Shown here piece after piece: positions 21,066 to 38,228 of a stretch of 64,000 bases of DNA. Position 1 is the first letter of the stretch, and the number at the start of each line of letters is the position of its first letter. The notes under the pieces were generated by a model that saw nothing but the letters and a program-made list of their open reading frames with translations, searched no databases and was not told where the DNA came from. Both the position numbers and the translations under genes were made by a program. The DNA is from Pectobacterium zantedeschiae (GTDB taxonomy: Bacteria > Pseudomonadota > Gammaproteobacteria > Enterobacterales > Enterobacteriaceae): assembly GCF_004137795.1 (NCBI RefSeq), contig NZ_NWTM01000001.1, forward strand, positions 620,001 through 684,000, in the 5' to 3' direction.

Positions 21066-21627
21066 ACGATAGTTTCTACAAGTTGTGATGGATAAAAAAA
21101 CGAGTGAACCAGTGGCGATGTGGGACAAGCCGCTGGAAAGAATATGTGAGGAAACAGCGTAAAAGAGGTAAGTATAGATGGTCGTAGCGAATGGGTAATG
21201 AAGTGCGCAACCGCTCGCCGCATGAGATTAGCGGAGGTTCGCGTTGGCGATGCCGTTGATAATAATATTATTGATAGTGGCACGTTGTTTAGCTGAAACC
21301 ATTCAATTGAAACGACGTTCCGTATTATAGTTATTAAGCGAAGAGAAACAAGGTGGCAAAAGGTATGAAGTTGAATATTTTGTCGCGTTTACGCAAAAAA
21401 CTGAGCGATTTGGGGTTTTTACCTAACTTTGTTGCGCAACTGCCTAGAAAACCCTCCGTATAAATATGGTATTGCTGCGTGTGATGGCAAGTTGTTGATT
21501 ATTGTAACCGCCGACAATAAATGAAGAAAACATGTGTAAGCGACATGCTTTTCTGTCGATCCGTATCACGTTTTTGTGTCATGCTCCTTGAGAAGATCAA
21601 TGCAGATGGTAGTTTACCAGCCATTGC
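21066..21627. other. pykF-bgl intergenic region
   Basis: A 560-bp divergent region with the pykF promoter and the promoter of the bgl operon. Apart from the candidate Cra site at 21292 and the RAT/terminator that follows at 21628, I see no gene. ORFs here are short and lack ribosome-binding sites. Confidence 0.5.
21292..21307 (+). promoter_or_regulatory. candidate Cra (FruR) operator upstream of pykF
   Basis: GCTGAAACCATTCAAT agrees with the symmetric Cra consensus GCTGAAWCGWTTCARC at most positions. Cra represses pykF in E. coli. It lies about 230 bp from the pykF start, so a long leader or an upstream promoter would be needed. Confidence 0.55.
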
Positions 21628-21656
21628 GGATTGTTACTGCGTAAGCAGGCAAAACC
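21628..21656 (+). promoter_or_regulatory. ribonucleic antiterminator (RAT) 1 of the bgl operon
   Basis: GGATTGTTACTG and GCAGGCAAAACC in the RNA match the BglG/LicT/SacY antiterminator hairpin consensus. Its 3' end overlaps the 5' stem of the terminator at 21650-21692, so the two structures exclude each other. When the antiterminator protein is active it stabilises the RAT and transcription reads into its own gene. Confidence 0.9.
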
Positions 21657-21692
21657 AGATGCTCGTTCTTGTTACGGGTGTCTGGTTTTTTT
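21650..21692 (+). terminator. regulated terminator before bglG
   Basis: AAAACCAGA pairs with TCTGGTTTT across a loop of about 20 nt, ending in T7. It lies about 20 bp before the antiterminator gene and overlaps RAT 1. Confidence 0.88.
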
Positions 21693-21707
21693 GTTTCCAG
21701 GGTTTGA

Positions 21708-22574
<867 letters not shown>

Positions 22575-22728
22575 TTTCTGCTAATTTGCTTTTCGTCACA
22601 AAATAGCAGTGTGGCAAGATAAATATCTTGCTTACGGTGAAAGTGAAAGAATAGAGTATGTGGAAAGTAAATTATCAGATGAAGTGGTTTTTTATTGTCG
22701 GCACATGAGTTGTGCTGGCATATAAACA

Positions 22729-22770
22729 GGATTGTTACTGTCGGGCTAGTCTCAGCAGACAGGCAAAACC
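22729..22770 (+). promoter_or_regulatory. ribonucleic antiterminator (RAT) 2, between bglG and bglF
   Basis: GGATTGTTACTG and CAGGCAAAACC arms again, here with a longer apical region than RAT 1. The 3' arm overlaps the terminator stem of 22767-22820. Confidence 0.88.
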
Positions 22771-22820
22771 TAAATCGTTTTCTCAATGCTTATTGGGAAA
22801 AACGATTTAGGTTTTTTTTT
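22767..22820 (+). terminator. regulated terminator before bglF
   Basis: AACCTAAATCGTTTT pairs perfectly with AAAACGATTTAGGTT (15 bp) and ends in T9. It is stronger than the first terminator and mutually exclusive with RAT 2. Confidence 0.92.
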
Positions 22821-22884
22821 GTCTCAAACAGAGCTGGCAAACATAACATATTGATATATATGTCTGTTAAGTATTTAAGGATAG

Positions 22885-26219
<3,335 letters not shown>

Positions 26220-26244
26220 ATCAGCGTATCGAGACGTCATTTAC

Positions 26245-26297
26245 GCATTCATTCTCAGAGAAAATTCCTGGAATGAATGCGAACTCTATTTTTTTAC
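26245..26297 (+). terminator. probable terminator after bglB
   Basis: Perfect 10-bp stem GCATTCATTC/GAATGAATGC with a 16-nt loop, followed after nine bases by T7; lies 25 bp after the bglB stop. Confidence 0.65.
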
Positions 26298-26326
26298 TAC
26301 CCATGGGAAAGATGGCAGGAGAATAA

Positions 26327-28135
<1,809 letters not shown>

Positions 28136-28227
28136 TACCTTTCATCACGTCGGCACCGCGACAGTGGTGCCGTCACATTTAGCAAAAACAGACTCGATTA
28201 CGTGATAGTCGGGATGGGATTACGTGA

Positions 28228-29415
<1,188 letters not shown>

Positions 29416-29521
29416 CGTCTTCGTGCTGCGGGCTGAATATTCGCATGTCTGCTTTCTCGGGTGGCAGCTTGAATCACCGGGCTGCCATATCAATGACTGC
29501 TAAGCACAGTTAAGGATAATC

Positions 29522-30535
29522 ATGTTTATCTACAGATATTTTTCCCGGTTTGCCATGTTGATCGTGGCATTGCCTTTCCTCAGCGCATTCACCGCTCAGG
29601 CTCAATCCTCACCTTTTGATGTAGCCGCTCATAAACAGATCCGCGTCATTATCAGTGCCGACGCTAAAAATGAGGCTGATGATGATTTTGCCGTTGCCCA
29701 TGCGGTACTAACGCCAACAATGCAGGTGAAAGGGCTGATTGCCGCTCACTACTCTCGTACCGCACCGTTGATGAAACGTGATGGCGAAAACAGCATGATG
29801 GAAAGCTATCATGAGCTCCAGCGTCTGATGAATGTGATGGAAAAGACGGACATTCCCGTTTATCGCGGTGCGACGCAGGCGTTGAAAACCGACGGAGGCG
29901 CGCCTGTACTGAGTGAAGGGGCGCAGATGCTGATCAAGGAGGCCTTAAAAGACGATCCGCATCCGCTATTTGTATTAGTCATGGGGCCGATTACGGATAT
30001 TGCCGCAGCGCTCCAGGCTGAACCGAAAATCGCCAGCAAGATGACGGTAGTGTGGATTGGCGGCATGCCTTATCCGAAAGGCGGCTGGGAATACAATATG
30101 TTCAACGATCCGGTTGCGGCGAACCACGTATTCAAATCTCAGGTACCGTTATGGCAGGTTCCGCACAATGTCTATATGTCCGTGCGCGTCTCACTGTCTG
30201 AACTTGCGGTGCGCGTTAAGCCGCAAGGGAAAGTTGGGGAGTATCTATGGCAACAGCTGATCGAGTTTAATCGTGCGATTTCCGAAACTATCAAAGATGT
30301 TCCCTGGCCGAAAAGCGAAGTCTGGGTATTGGGTGACAACCCCTCGGTTTCTCTGTTGCTGGATGACCACGAATATCACTACACGCTGGTCAACGCGCCA
30401 CGGTTAAACGACGATCTGACTTATGCATCTCAGGAAAATACGCGCCAGATTCGGGTGTATAACGCCGTTGATGCCCGTTTCACGCTGGAAGATTTTTACG
30501 CCAAGCTGGCGTTAGCTTATGGTCAGGGAAAGTAA
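29522..30535 (+). CDS. secreted nucleoside-hydrolase-like protein
   Basis: 337 residues with a signal peptide (LIVALPFLSAFTAQAQ). The N-terminal motif VIISADAKNEADDDFAVAHA replaces the classical DTDPGIDDA calcium-binding loop of IunH hydrolases but keeps the aspartates, as in the nucleoside-hydrolase-like group (DUF1593-related). Further family features: FVLVMGPITDIAAAL and the metal-ligating region NMFNDPVAANHVF. Periplasmic or secreted; might cleave nucleosides or other N-/O-glycosides. It is co-directional with the esterase 106 bp upstream and may be co-transcribed. Function inferred from the fold only. Confidence 0.75.
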   Translation: MFIYRYFSRFAMLIVALPFLSAFTAQAQSSPFDVAAHKQIRVIISADAKNEADDDFAVAHAVLTPTMQVKGLIAAHYSRTAPLMKRDGENSMMESYHELQRLMNVMEKTDIPVYRGATQALKTDGGAPVLSEGAQMLIKEALKDDPHPLFVLVMGPITDIAAALQAEPKIASKMTVVWIGGMPYPKGGWEYNMFNDPVAANHVFKSQVPLWQVPHNVYMSVRVSLSELAVRVKPQGKVGEYLWQQLIEFNRAISETIKDVPWPKSEVWVLGDNPSVSLLLDDHEYHYTLVNAPRLNDDLTYASQENTRQIRVYNAVDARFTLEDFYAKLALAYGQGK

Positions 30536-30829
30536 AAACGCGGATGCAGTAAGGTTTGCTACTTAGCTTACTGCTGCGTTTCTGGATTTGCCCTACCGGA
30601 TCGTCAAATATTGCGCCTTAGCAGAAAGCACACTGGGATGAATGCTCTACATGGGCATGTCATCTCAGTATTCGCTCCGTACCCTTTGATTTTTAAGTAC
30701 ACAATGTCTAAATACTGACGCCTCATATCCTCGTTTTTAGGGATCTGGTTTTTTGCGAACGATTCCCTCCTCTGTGACTGAGACAAGCCTCATATAACTT
30801 TCGATACGATTCATTACTTTTCTTTACCT

Positions 30830-30843
30830 TTGATCAAAAACAA
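30830..30843 (+). promoter_or_regulatory. candidate FNR box and promoter of nrfA
   Basis: TTGATCAAAAACAA fits TTGAT-N4-ATCAA at 9 of 10 defined positions. An extended -10 (TGCTATTCA, 30863-30871) lies about 30 bp downstream, placing the box near -41.5 of a start at about 30878, the class II position of FNR at E. coli nrfA. The intergenic stretch 30536-30829 upstream holds nothing else I can identify. Confidence 0.7.
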
Positions 30844-30964
30844 TATTTTAAATGCATCTTTTTGCTATTCATAGGGCGAGCAATGTCACGACAGTTGTTG
30901 TGGTTTCTGTCAAATGGATAACTAAAATGACCGCCAGCAGGCGGCTTAATGTGGACAAAAACGC

Positions 30965-32398
30965 ATGGTCAGGATAAGCATGTCAATCTCCTATCTGTGG
31001 GGCATGGTAGCCAGTCTCTTTCTCATGATGCCAGCCTATTCGGCGGATGTTCCGGCGTCTCCTTCTCCCGCCCCGATAGAGGCAAGAAATTCGGTATTCA
31101 TCAATCAACACCCCGATCAGTTCAACTCATGGAAAGCGACTAGCGAACAGTCGGAGCGCTACGATGCGCTGGCTGAAGATCCCTACATGGTGATTCTTTG
31201 GGCGGGTTATCCCTTTTCCAGAGACTATAACAAGCCGCGCGGCCACGCTTATGCAATAACGGACGTGCGTGAAACGCTACGCACCGGTGCACCGAAGACG
31301 GCAGAAGATGGCCCTTTGCCAATGGCGTGCTGGAGTTGTAAAAGCCCGGATGTCGCCCGATTGATCCAACAAGAAGGCGAGGAGGGCTACTTCAAAGGTA
31401 AGTGGGCGCGAGGCGGGCCGGAGATTACTAACGATCTCGGCTGTGCAGACTGCCATGATACCGCGTCACCAGATTTTGCTCAGGGGAAGCCAGCGCTGAC
31501 GCTGTCACGTCCTTACGCGGAACGCGCAATGGAGGCGATTGGCAAACCGTTTGAGAACGCCAGTCGGTTCGGGCAGCAGTCCATGGTCTGTGGACAATGC
31601 CACGTTGAGTATTATTTTTCCGGCAAAGACAAAGCGGTGAAATTCCCATGGGATAACGGCACGAAAGTCGAAGACATGGAGAAATACTACGACGCCATTT
31701 CCTTCTCCGACTGGACCAATACCTTATCCCGCGCACCGATGCTGAAAGCCCAACATCCAGAGTATGAAACCTGGAGTGTTGGTATTCACGGTAAAAACAA
31801 CGTGACCTGTATCGACTGCCATATGCCGAAAGTGAAAAACACAGACGGCAAGTTGTACACCGATCACAAGATAGGTAACCCCTTCGATAATTACGGCGAA
31901 ACCTGTACCAATTGCCATACGCAGGATAAAGCTGCAATGCAGGCGGTTGTCGCTGAACGCAAAACGGCGATTCGTGAATTAAAACTGAAAGCAGAAGAGC
32001 AACTGGTTCATGCGCATTTTGAAGCTAAAGCGGCCTGGGATGCGGGTGCAACTGAAGCAGAAATGCAGCCGATTTTGATGGATATCCGCCATGCCCAGTG
32101 GCGCTGGGATCTGGCGGTGGCGTCTCATGGCATTCATATGCATGCGCCGGATGAAGGCCTACGGATGCTCGGCACCTCGCTGAGTAAATCTGCTGAGGCG
32201 AGAACCAAACTGGTGCGCCTATTGGCGCAGAAAGGGGTGACAAAGGAAGTCAAGCTGCCGGATATTTCGACAAAAGAGAAAGCGCAACAGGCGATTGGGC
32301 TCAACATGCAGCAAATCAACGCCGAGAAACAGGATTTCCTGAATATGGTAGTGCCGCAGTGGGATGAGCAAGCGCGTAAAGCTGGACGACTGAACTAA
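30965..32398 (+). CDS. nrfA: cytochrome c552 nitrite reductase, pentahaem catalytic subunit
   Basis: Periplasmic enzyme reducing nitrite to ammonium with six electrons. 477 residues with a signal peptide (ends PAYSA). The catalytic haem has the rare CWSCK motif (lysine ligand) in [14 protein letters not shown]; four CxxCH motifs follow: CADCH, CGQCH, CIDCH and CTNCH. The block [16 protein letters not shown] and the calcium-site region [11 protein letters not shown] are conserved. The CXXCK haem needs the dedicated NrfEFG lyase encoded downstream. Start 30965 aligns with E. coli NrfA; ATG 30980 has a better AGGA site and would shorten the signal by five residues. Confidence 0.98.
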   Translation: MVRISMSISYLWGMVASLFLMMPAYSADVPASPSPAPIEARNSVFINQHPDQFNSWKATSEQSERYDALAEDPYMVILWAGYPFSRDYNKPRGHAYAITDVRETLRTGAPKTAEDGPLPMACWSCKSPDVARLIQQEGEEGYFKGKWARGGPEITNDLGCADCHDTASPDFAQGKPALTLSRPYAERAMEAIGKPFENASRFGQQSMVCGQCHVEYYFSGKDKAVKFPWDNGTKVEDMEKYYDAISFSDWTNTLSRAPMLKAQHPEYETWSVGIHGKNNVTCIDCHMPKVKNTDGKLYTDHKIGNPFDNYGETCTNCHTQDKAAMQAVVAERKTAIRELKLKAEEQLVHAHFEAKAAWDAGATEAEMQPILMDIRHAQWRWDLAVASHGIHMHAPDEGLRMLGTSLSKSAEARTKLVRLLAQKGVTKEVKLPDISTKEKAQQAIGLNMQQINAEKQDFLNMVVPQWDEQARKAGRLN

Positions 32399-32446
32399 TA
32401 ACCCCTCATCGCCCGTGGACGCGGGCGATCATCAAGTGGAGTGGAT

Positions 32447-33016
32447 ATGAGCGTATTACGTTCGTTATTGACTGCCGGGGTGCTGGTATCAGGCATGCTT
32501 TGGGCCTTGCCAGGGCTGACGCAGCCCGCACCTCAGGCGGAAAAAGGAGAGCGGTGGACGGTAATGCCACAGCGCAATCCCGATGAGGCTTGTCTACAGT
32601 GTCATAAACCGGAAGAGGATGGCATGCAGGGCAAACATACCTCCGCTGTCAACCCGCATAATCAACAGCAGGTGACCTGCACTAACTGTCATGGCAAGCC
32701 GTCGTTGCTGCACCGCGAAGGTGTTAAAGATGTTATGCGCTTTAACTTCCCAATGTATAAGGTGGAAGAGCAGAACAGCGTCTGTATGTCATGCCATGCG
32801 CCGGAGCAGTTGCAGAAAGCGTTCTGGCCACACGATGTGCATGTGACGAAAGTGGCGTGTGCTAGCTGCCATCAGCTGCACCCCACGCAGGATACTATGC
32901 AGACGCTGAACGACAAGAGCCGCATCAAACTGTGTGTGGATTGCCATAGCGATCAGCGCAATAACCCTGATTTTAACCCAGCCTCAGTGCATCTGGGTAA
33001 TAAGAGGCAGCCATGA
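32447..33016 (+). CDS. nrfB: pentahaem cytochrome c NrfB
   Basis: Periplasmic electron carrier between the NrfCD quinol dehydrogenase and NrfA. 189 residues with a signal peptide. Five CxxCH haem sites are visible: CLQCH, CTNCH, CMSCH, CASCH and CVDCH. I chose ATG 32447, preceded by GGAGTGGAT, rather than the GTG two codons upstream. It ends four bases into nrfC. Confidence 0.96.
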   Translation: MSVLRSLLTAGVLVSGMLWALPGLTQPAPQAEKGERWTVMPQRNPDEACLQCHKPEEDGMQGKHTSAVNPHNQQQVTCTNCHGKPSLLHREGVKDVMRFNFPMYKVEEQNSVCMSCHAPEQLQKAFWPHDVHVTKVACASCHQLHPTQDTMQTLNDKSRIKLCVDCHSDQRNNPDFNPASVHLGNKRQP

Positions 33017-33684
33017 GTTGCTCTCGTCGTCAATTTCTTGCCCGTATGGGCGGGCTGATTGCCATCACCAGCACGACGGGGCAGGTTGTCGCACAGACGC
33101 TGAATATCAACGGCGTGCGCTACGGCATGATCCATGATGAATCGCTCTGCATCGGCTGTACGGCGTGCATGGATGCCTGCCGTGAGGTCAATCAGGTGCC
33201 GGAAGGTGTATCGCGTCTGACGATCATTCGCAGCGAACCGATAGGGACCTTCCCTGACGTGAAATATCGCTTTTTCCGTCACTCCTGTCAGCACTGCGAT
33301 CGTGCCCCCTGCGTTGACGTGTGCCCAACCGGAGCTTCGTTCCGCGATGCGGCAAGCGGCATTGTGGATGTGAATCCCGATCTGTGCGTCGGGTGCCAAT
33401 ACTGTATTGCTGCCTGCCCTTATCAGGTGCGTTTTATTCATCCGCAGACGAAAACGGCGGATAAGTGCGATTTCTGCCGCAAGACCAACCTGAAAGCCGG
33501 AAAACTGCCTGCCTGTGTATTGTCTTGTCCGACGAATGCGCTGACGTTCGGTAACCTTGACGATCCTGACAGCGAGATTGCTCGCCTGCTTCGTCAACAG
33601 CCGACCTATCGCTACAAAATCGCGCTCGGCACCCGTCCTAAGGTCTATCGCGTATCGTTTAAATACGGGGAGGTTCATCAATGA
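33013..33684 (+). CDS. nrfC: NrfC, 4Fe-4S ferredoxin-type subunit of the nitrite reductase quinol dehydrogenase
   Basis: Periplasmic iron-sulphur protein that takes electrons from NrfD to NrfB. 223 residues. Twin-arginine signal [11 protein letters not shown] at the N-terminus, as expected for a folded Fe-S protein exported by Tat. Four clusters are suggested by [42 protein letters not shown] and CDFCRKTN...CVLSCP. Overlaps nrfB and nrfD by four bases each. Confidence 0.96.
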   Translation: MSCSRRQFLARMGGLIAITSTTGQVVAQTLNINGVRYGMIHDESLCIGCTACMDACREVNQVPEGVSRLTIIRSEPIGTFPDVKYRFFRHSCQHCDRAPCVDVCPTGASFRDAASGIVDVNPDLCVGCQYCIAACPYQVRFIHPQTKTADKCDFCRKTNLKAGKLPACVLSCPTNALTFGNLDDPDSEIARLLRQQPTYRYKIALGTRPKVYRVSFKYGEVHQ

Positions 33685-34643
33685 CGCCTGTGTCTTCAAG
33701 CGCATTCCATTTTGATTCGTTAGTCTGGGACTGGCCGATTGCGATTTATCTGTTCCTGGTGGGGATTTCTGCGGGGCTGGTGACGCTGTCGGCCTTACTG
33801 CGGCGCTACCATCCCGAACAGGCCACCGCAGACAGTACGCTAATGCGCACCACGCTTATTCTCGCACCGTGCACCATCATTTTCGGATTGTTGATTCTGG
33901 TTTTCCACCTCACGCGCCCCTGGACATTCTGGAAGCTCATGTTCCATTACAGCTTTACCTCTGTGATGTCCGTTGGGGTGATGTTGTTTCAGGTTTACAT
34001 GGCGGCGCTGGTGGTCTGGTTGGTCAATATTTTTAGCGAGCAGGCTATCGTGCTGCAACAGCGCTGGCTACCGAAACTGACAATCTTCCCCAAGGTACTC
34101 GGCTGGCTGGCACCGATACAGAAATCGCTGGATATCGTGATGCTGCTGCTGGCGGTGATGTTAGGGGCTTACACCGGATTTTTACTCTCCGCGCTGAAAA
34201 CCTATCCGCTACTAAATAACCCAATTCTCCCCGCGTTATTCCTGTTTTCTGGGGTGTCCTCCGGTGCGGCAGTGGCGTTGATCGCCATGACCTGTCGCTA
34301 TCGTCGCAATCCGCATAACGAAGAGGCGCACTTTGTACACCGTATAGAAACACCAGTCGTATGGTTAGAGATCTTCTTACTGTTTGCGTTCTTTATTGGC
34401 CTTGCTCTAGGGGATGATGGGAAGCAGCGAGCGCTGGTGGCCGCGCTGGCCGGTGGATTCTGGGCGGTGTGGTTTTGGCTGGGCGTGGTAGGAATTGGAT
34501 TAGTTATTCCCTTACTGCTCAAGTCGTGGGCTAGCCGTCAGCATTCACCTTATGGCGTGCTGGCAGTCTGCGGCATGAGTTTGGTGGGGGTCTTGCTGCT
34601 GCGCTTCTTTATTCTCTATGCGGGGCAGTTAACCGTTGTCTAG
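33681..34643 (+). CDS. nrfD: NrfD, membrane quinol-oxidising subunit
   Basis: Polytopic inner-membrane protein (NrfD/PsrC family) that oxidises menaquinol and passes electrons to NrfC. 320 residues with about eight hydrophobic segments, beginning WDWPIAIYLFLVGISAGLVTLS, the typical family start. Translationally coupled to nrfC (ATGA overlap). Confidence 0.95.
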   Translation: MTPVSSSAFHFDSLVWDWPIAIYLFLVGISAGLVTLSALLRRYHPEQATADSTLMRTTLILAPCTIIFGLLILVFHLTRPWTFWKLMFHYSFTSVMSVGVMLFQVYMAALVVWLVNIFSEQAIVLQQRWLPKLTIFPKVLGWLAPIQKSLDIVMLLLAVMLGAYTGFLLSALKTYPLLNNPILPALFLFSGVSSGAAVALIAMTCRYRRNPHNEEAHFVHRIETPVVWLEIFLLFAFFIGLALGDDGKQRALVAALAGGFWAVWFWLGVVGIGLVIPLLLKSWASRQHSPYGVLAVCGMSLVGVLLLRFFILYAGQLTVV

Positions 34644-34664
34644 TTCCCAGCAAGAGGCGTGTTG

Positions 34665-36539
34665 ATGTTGTTCTTGCCAGAGTTTGGGTATGTGGCGCTG
34701 TTGCTGGCAGTTTGCGTCGGTGTGGCCACGGCGTTGCTGACATTTTCAGGTTACATCCTGCGCTGGTCGGGTACTTACCGACTGGCGCAGTGCTGGACGC
34801 TGGTGCTGTTTGGCCTTGTGTTGTTCGCATTTGTCGCGCTGACGCTGAGCGTGGTGCAGGATGATTTTTCCGTCAATTACGTCGCTCAGCATAGCCACCG
34901 TGATTTACCGCTGGGGCTAAAAATTGCGGCGGTCTGGGGCGGGCATGAAGGTTCGTTGCTGCTGTGGCTGCTGTGTTTATCCGGCTGGAGCGCCGCGTTC
35001 GCCTGCCGCTATCGCAAGGCGACGAGCGATCTGTTCCCGCTAACGCTGGCGATGCTCGCGGTGGTTACGGCCGCGCTACTGGTATTTATCATCTTTTTTT
35101 CCGATCCTTTTGTGCGTCTCTTCCCGCCTGCGGTGGCGGGGAGGGATCTCAATCCTATGTTGCAACACATTGGCCTCATTCTCCATCCGCCGTTGCTCTA
35201 TCTAGGCTATGGCGGGTTAACCGTGAGTGCAGCACTGGTATTAGCCGCACTCATTCACGGCGAGTTTACTGCGCCAGCCGCCTGGATTTGCTGGCGCTGG
35301 ACGCTGCCCGCCTGGAGCCTGTTAACGCTGGGCATCGTCCTGGGATCGTGGTGGGCCTATAACGAGCTGGGCTGGGGAGGATGGTGGTTCTGGGACCCGG
35401 TAGAAAATGCCTCATTGCTCCCGTGGTTAACGGCCAGCGCATTGCTCCACAGTTTGTCAGTCACTCGGATGCGCGGCATCTTCCGCCATTGGTCGCTGAT
35501 ATTGGCGCTGTTGACATTCATTTTATGCCTGCTGGGCACGCTGATCGTGCGCTCTGGGATACTGGTTTCGGTTCACGCTTTCGCCCTCGAACATGACCGC
35601 TCGGTGCCGTTATTTATCCTGTTTGCCTGTTTAAGTATGGCGGCGCTGGCGGTTTACGGCTGGCGCGCTCAGCTTGTCTGCTCCGCTGCCCGCTTCTCCG
35701 GCTGGTCAAGAGAGATAGCACTACTGCTGGTGCTGTTGTTATTTAGTGCCGTCGCGCTGGTGGTGTTGCTCGGTACGCTTTATCCGATGATTTACGGGCT
35801 GGTGGGCTGGGGAAAAATCTCGGTAGGTGCTCCTTATTTCAACCGCGTACTCTTGCCCTTCGGTGGTTTGATGCTGCTGCTCATTGGCGTTGCGGCGGGA
35901 GGCTACTGGAAGCGCAGTGCACGGTGGTCTGCCCAGCGCTTAGGCGTGACGCTGGCAGTCGGTGTCGTCATTGCTCTGATCTTATGGCCGTATGGATATG
36001 GTGTGGCGTTGGCATCCGGTCTGATCGGCTGGGTGATGGCGGCGCAGTGGCTACAGCCGCTGTCGGCGCTACGCCAGCAGCTTCCTGCGCTGTTAGCACA
36101 TACGGGCGTTGCGCTGTTTGCCTTGGGGATTGCATTCTCTGCGGGGAGCAAGCAGGAAATCAGCGCCAATGTGGGGCAGGGAGAACAAGTCACGCTGGGT
36201 GACTATCATTTTCGTTTTTTACAGCTGGATTTAGTGGCGAAGCAGAATTACACCGCAGAGCAGGCGGTGATTGCTATTTATCATGGCGATTCGCCGATTG
36301 CCCGCGTCATACCGGAACGCCGTTATTACAACGCACGCAAACAGCAGATGATTGAACCGGGTATTGCCTGGGGGCCAATTAGAGAATGGTATGCCGTGAT
36401 GGGTGAGAAAACCGGCGAAAATCGCTATGCGATGCGTTTCTATGTGCAAACCGGCGTTCGCTGGGTGTGGGGCGGCGGCATGTTAATGGTCGCGGGCGCA
36501 CTGCTGGGGTGGCTCCGAGGGAGAAGAGTCTATGACTAA
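34665..36539 (+). CDS. nrfE: NrfE, haem lyase subunit (CcmF family)
   Basis: CcmF-like subunit of the dedicated haem lyase that attaches haem to the CXXCK site of NrfA. About 624 residues with about 14 membrane segments. The tryptophan-rich haem-handling WWD motif is [19 protein letters not shown], and conserved PxHis-like loops are present. ATG 34665 follows AGAGG at 7 nt; an upstream GTG at 34659 is possible. Paralogue of ccmF at 41111, about 6.5 kb downstream. It overlaps nrfF by eight bases. Confidence 0.95.
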   Translation: MLFLPEFGYVALLLAVCVGVATALLTFSGYILRWSGTYRLAQCWTLVLFGLVLFAFVALTLSVVQDDFSVNYVAQHSHRDLPLGLKIAAVWGGHEGSLLLWLLCLSGWSAAFACRYRKATSDLFPLTLAMLAVVTAALLVFIIFFSDPFVRLFPPAVAGRDLNPMLQHIGLILHPPLLYLGYGGLTVSAALVLAALIHGEFTAPAAWICWRWTLPAWSLLTLGIVLGSWWAYNELGWGGWWFWDPVENASLLPWLTASALLHSLSVTRMRGIFRHWSLILALLTFILCLLGTLIVRSGILVSVHAFALEHDRSVPLFILFACLSMAALAVYGWRAQLVCSAARFSGWSREIALLLVLLLFSAVALVVLLGTLYPMIYGLVGWGKISVGAPYFNRVLLPFGGLMLLLIGVAAGGYWKRSARWSAQRLGVTLAVGVVIALILWPYGYGVALASGLIGWVMAAQWLQPLSALRQQLPALLAHTGVALFALGIAFSAGSKQEISANVGQGEQVTLGDYHFRFLQLDLVAKQNYTAEQAVIAIYHGDSPIARVIPERRYYNARKQQMIEPGIAWGPIREWYAVMGEKTGENRYAMRFYVQTGVRWVWGGGMLMVAGALLGWLRGRRVYD

Positions 36540-36933
36540 ACTCTTTGCGCTTCTTCTCCTGCTGTTAGCTTTTTCTTTGCCGGCACAGGTGGTTGATACC
36601 TGGGTGTTTTCCAGTCAGGCACAGCGTCAGGACGCTATGGCGATTGCTGGGGAATTACGCTGCCCGCAGTGTCAGAATCAGAGCCTGCTGGAGTCGAATT
36701 CGCCCGTGGCGGTCAGCATGCGCCATGAGGTTTTTTCCATGGTGGAGCAGGGCAAAGACAAGTCAGAAATTATGGCGTTTATGAACCAGCGCTATGGCGA
36801 TTTTGTTCAGTACAACCCCCCGATGAAAATGCAAACTGGCATTCTTTGGCTAACGCCATTGCTCTTGCTGTTAGCGATAGCGGTGATTGCGTGGCGAGTG
36901 ATACGGAGACAGAACCGAGGGGCGCGCTTATGA
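36532..36933 (+). CDS. nrfF: NrfF, thioredoxin-like haem lyase subunit (CcmH family)
   Basis: Reduces the haem-binding cysteines of apo-NrfA as part of NrfEFG. 133 residues: signal peptide, conserved LRCPQCQNQSL motif with the redox cysteine pair (about 42-45), and a C-terminal membrane anchor (ILWLTPLLLLLAIAVIAW). Paralogue of ccmH at 43617. Overlaps both nrfE and nrfG. Confidence 0.95.
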   Translation: MTKLFALLLLLLAFSLPAQVVDTWVFSSQAQRQDAMAIAGELRCPQCQNQSLLESNSPVAVSMRHEVFSMVEQGKDKSEIMAFMNQRYGDFVQYNPPMKMQTGILWLTPLLLLLAIAVIAWRVIRRQNRGARL

Positions 36934-37760
36934 GTCTGCTAAACGTGTTGATCGTCGCTGTTGCTGTTCTTGCTCTGGCTGTTGGACTGCTGTGGCCACT
37001 ATTGCCTCCGCGCGAACGGGAAGAAGATGGCACGCTACCGCGTCTAGCGGAGCGCATCTGGCATTTTCAGTGTGAACAGGCAGGGAAGCATCTGTCCGAG
37101 CATGAGGCCAGGATGCTAGGGCGCGAACTCGCTCACGACCTGCCGTTAACGTCATCCTCTTCTTCTGCGCGGCGTCCGATGCCGGCTATTGCCGTTGTGG
37201 CTGTGGTCATCGTTATCCTATTGAGTAGTGCAACGTTCTACATATTTAGCCAGCGCGGCGCGCTCGTTCAGATGGAGCGCCAGCGGCTTGCCGATCCGCT
37301 ACGCGATTTTAGCGATGGGCAACAGCAGGAAAAACAGCTTGCTACCTTGCAGGACAAGATTCGTAAAACGCCGGGTGATAGCGTCCTCTGGGCTGAGATG
37401 GGTGAATATTATCTTTACCGGAACGCGTATGAGAATGCGCTGCGCGCTTATCGTCAGGCGATTGCGCTGAAAAGTGACAGTGCGGAACTGTATTCGGCGC
37501 TGGCGACGGTGCTGTATTACCAGTCTGGTCAGGTCGTCACGCCTCCCATGCAGGAGATGGTCGATAAAGCGCTGGCGCTGGATGCCAACGAAATTACGGC
37601 ACTGATGCTACTGGCGTCTGATGCGTTCCTGAAAGCGGACTATGCGCGTGCGATTACGATCTGGCAGCGCCTGTTGGATACGTACAGCCCCCGGGTTAAC
37701 CGCGCTCAATTGATAGAGGCGATCAACACAGCAACGCTGCTGAAAAACAGCCAGAAGTAA
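36930..37760 (+). CDS. nrfG: NrfG, TPR haem lyase subunit (CcmI-like)
   Basis: TPR protein that presents the C-terminus of apo-NrfA to the lyase. 276 residues from ATG 36930 (overlapping the nrfF stop, ATGA): N-terminal membrane segments (LNVLIVAVAVLALAVGLLWPLL and IAVVAVVIVILLSS), then TPR repeats at about 140-250 (WAEMGEYYLYRNAYENALRAYRQAI). E. coli NrfG is shorter; the two N-terminal helices here give a full CcmI-like architecture. Last gene of nrf. Confidence 0.92.
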   Translation: MSLLNVLIVAVAVLALAVGLLWPLLPPREREEDGTLPRLAERIWHFQCEQAGKHLSEHEARMLGRELAHDLPLTSSSSSARRPMPAIAVVAVVIVILLSSATFYIFSQRGALVQMERQRLADPLRDFSDGQQQEKQLATLQDKIRKTPGDSVLWAEMGEYYLYRNAYENALRAYRQAIALKSDSAELYSALATVLYYQSGQVVTPPMQEMVDKALALDANEITALMLLASDAFLKADYARAITIWQRLLDTYSPRVNRAQLIEAINTATLLKNSQK

Positions 37761-37819
37761 CAGGCGATACGTTTCGCTTTAGTGCCTTTGGGGAGAGCTT
37801 GTTGTCCGGTGTGAGAAAT

Positions 37820-38145
37820 TATGCTGAGGAGGTAGTTGGCTTAGGATGGGCCGCAGGACGCGGCGAAAGCTTGCGTCACGCCGGACAAAACGTCAGAGAC
37901 GTTTTTGAACAGCACGTGTGCTGGCCCGCAGGGCGAGCCCCATTTATGGGCGAGTAACCGTGTCGCAAACGGTCCGTAAAGCCAGATACCGACGAAGGCA
38001 CCGCGCAGCGGCATAATTTAGCCGGAAGCCAGGGTTCGCAGGGCGACGGCGATTGAGCCACCCTGCGTCGGGCGCGTGCTGAACGGTAGCATAAAATGGC
38101 GGTCTTGTAGCGCACGAAACGGTCTCGGTGGCTGTATAAAAATAT
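37820..38145 (+). repeat. interspersed repeat family R, copy B (carries hairpin module M4)
   Basis: Starts TATGCTGAGGAGG and ends near TAGCGCACGAAACGG. Blocks shared with copies A and C include GACGCGGCGAAAGC.TGCG, GGCGACGGCGATTGAGCC, GTCGGGCGCGTGCTG and GCGCACGAAA. Lies between nrfG and ccmA, upstream of the candidate FNR box, and occupies most of that 574-bp gap. Confidence 0.8.
37885..37950 (-). repeat. four-hairpin module M4
   Basis: Read on the minus strand: H0 CCCAT-aa-ATGGG, linker GCTC, H1 GCCC-tgc-GGGC, H2 AGCAC-ac-GTGCT, linker GTT, H3 AAAACGTC-tct-GACGTTTT, then GTC. Same order and linkers as M1, M2 and M3. Nested in repeat copy B. Confidence 0.75.
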
Positions 38146-38228
38146 GCTCAATAGATTTCTGGTTTAAGTGTGTCGGCGTGGTTTTCGATACGGCTCGATG
38201 ATAGGGATAACCGGAATCACCGACTTTA

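Noticed and set aside
32953..33705. 250-codon ORF antisense to nrfC
   Set aside because: Fully covered by nrfC with its four Fe-S motifs and operon overlaps; no independent support.
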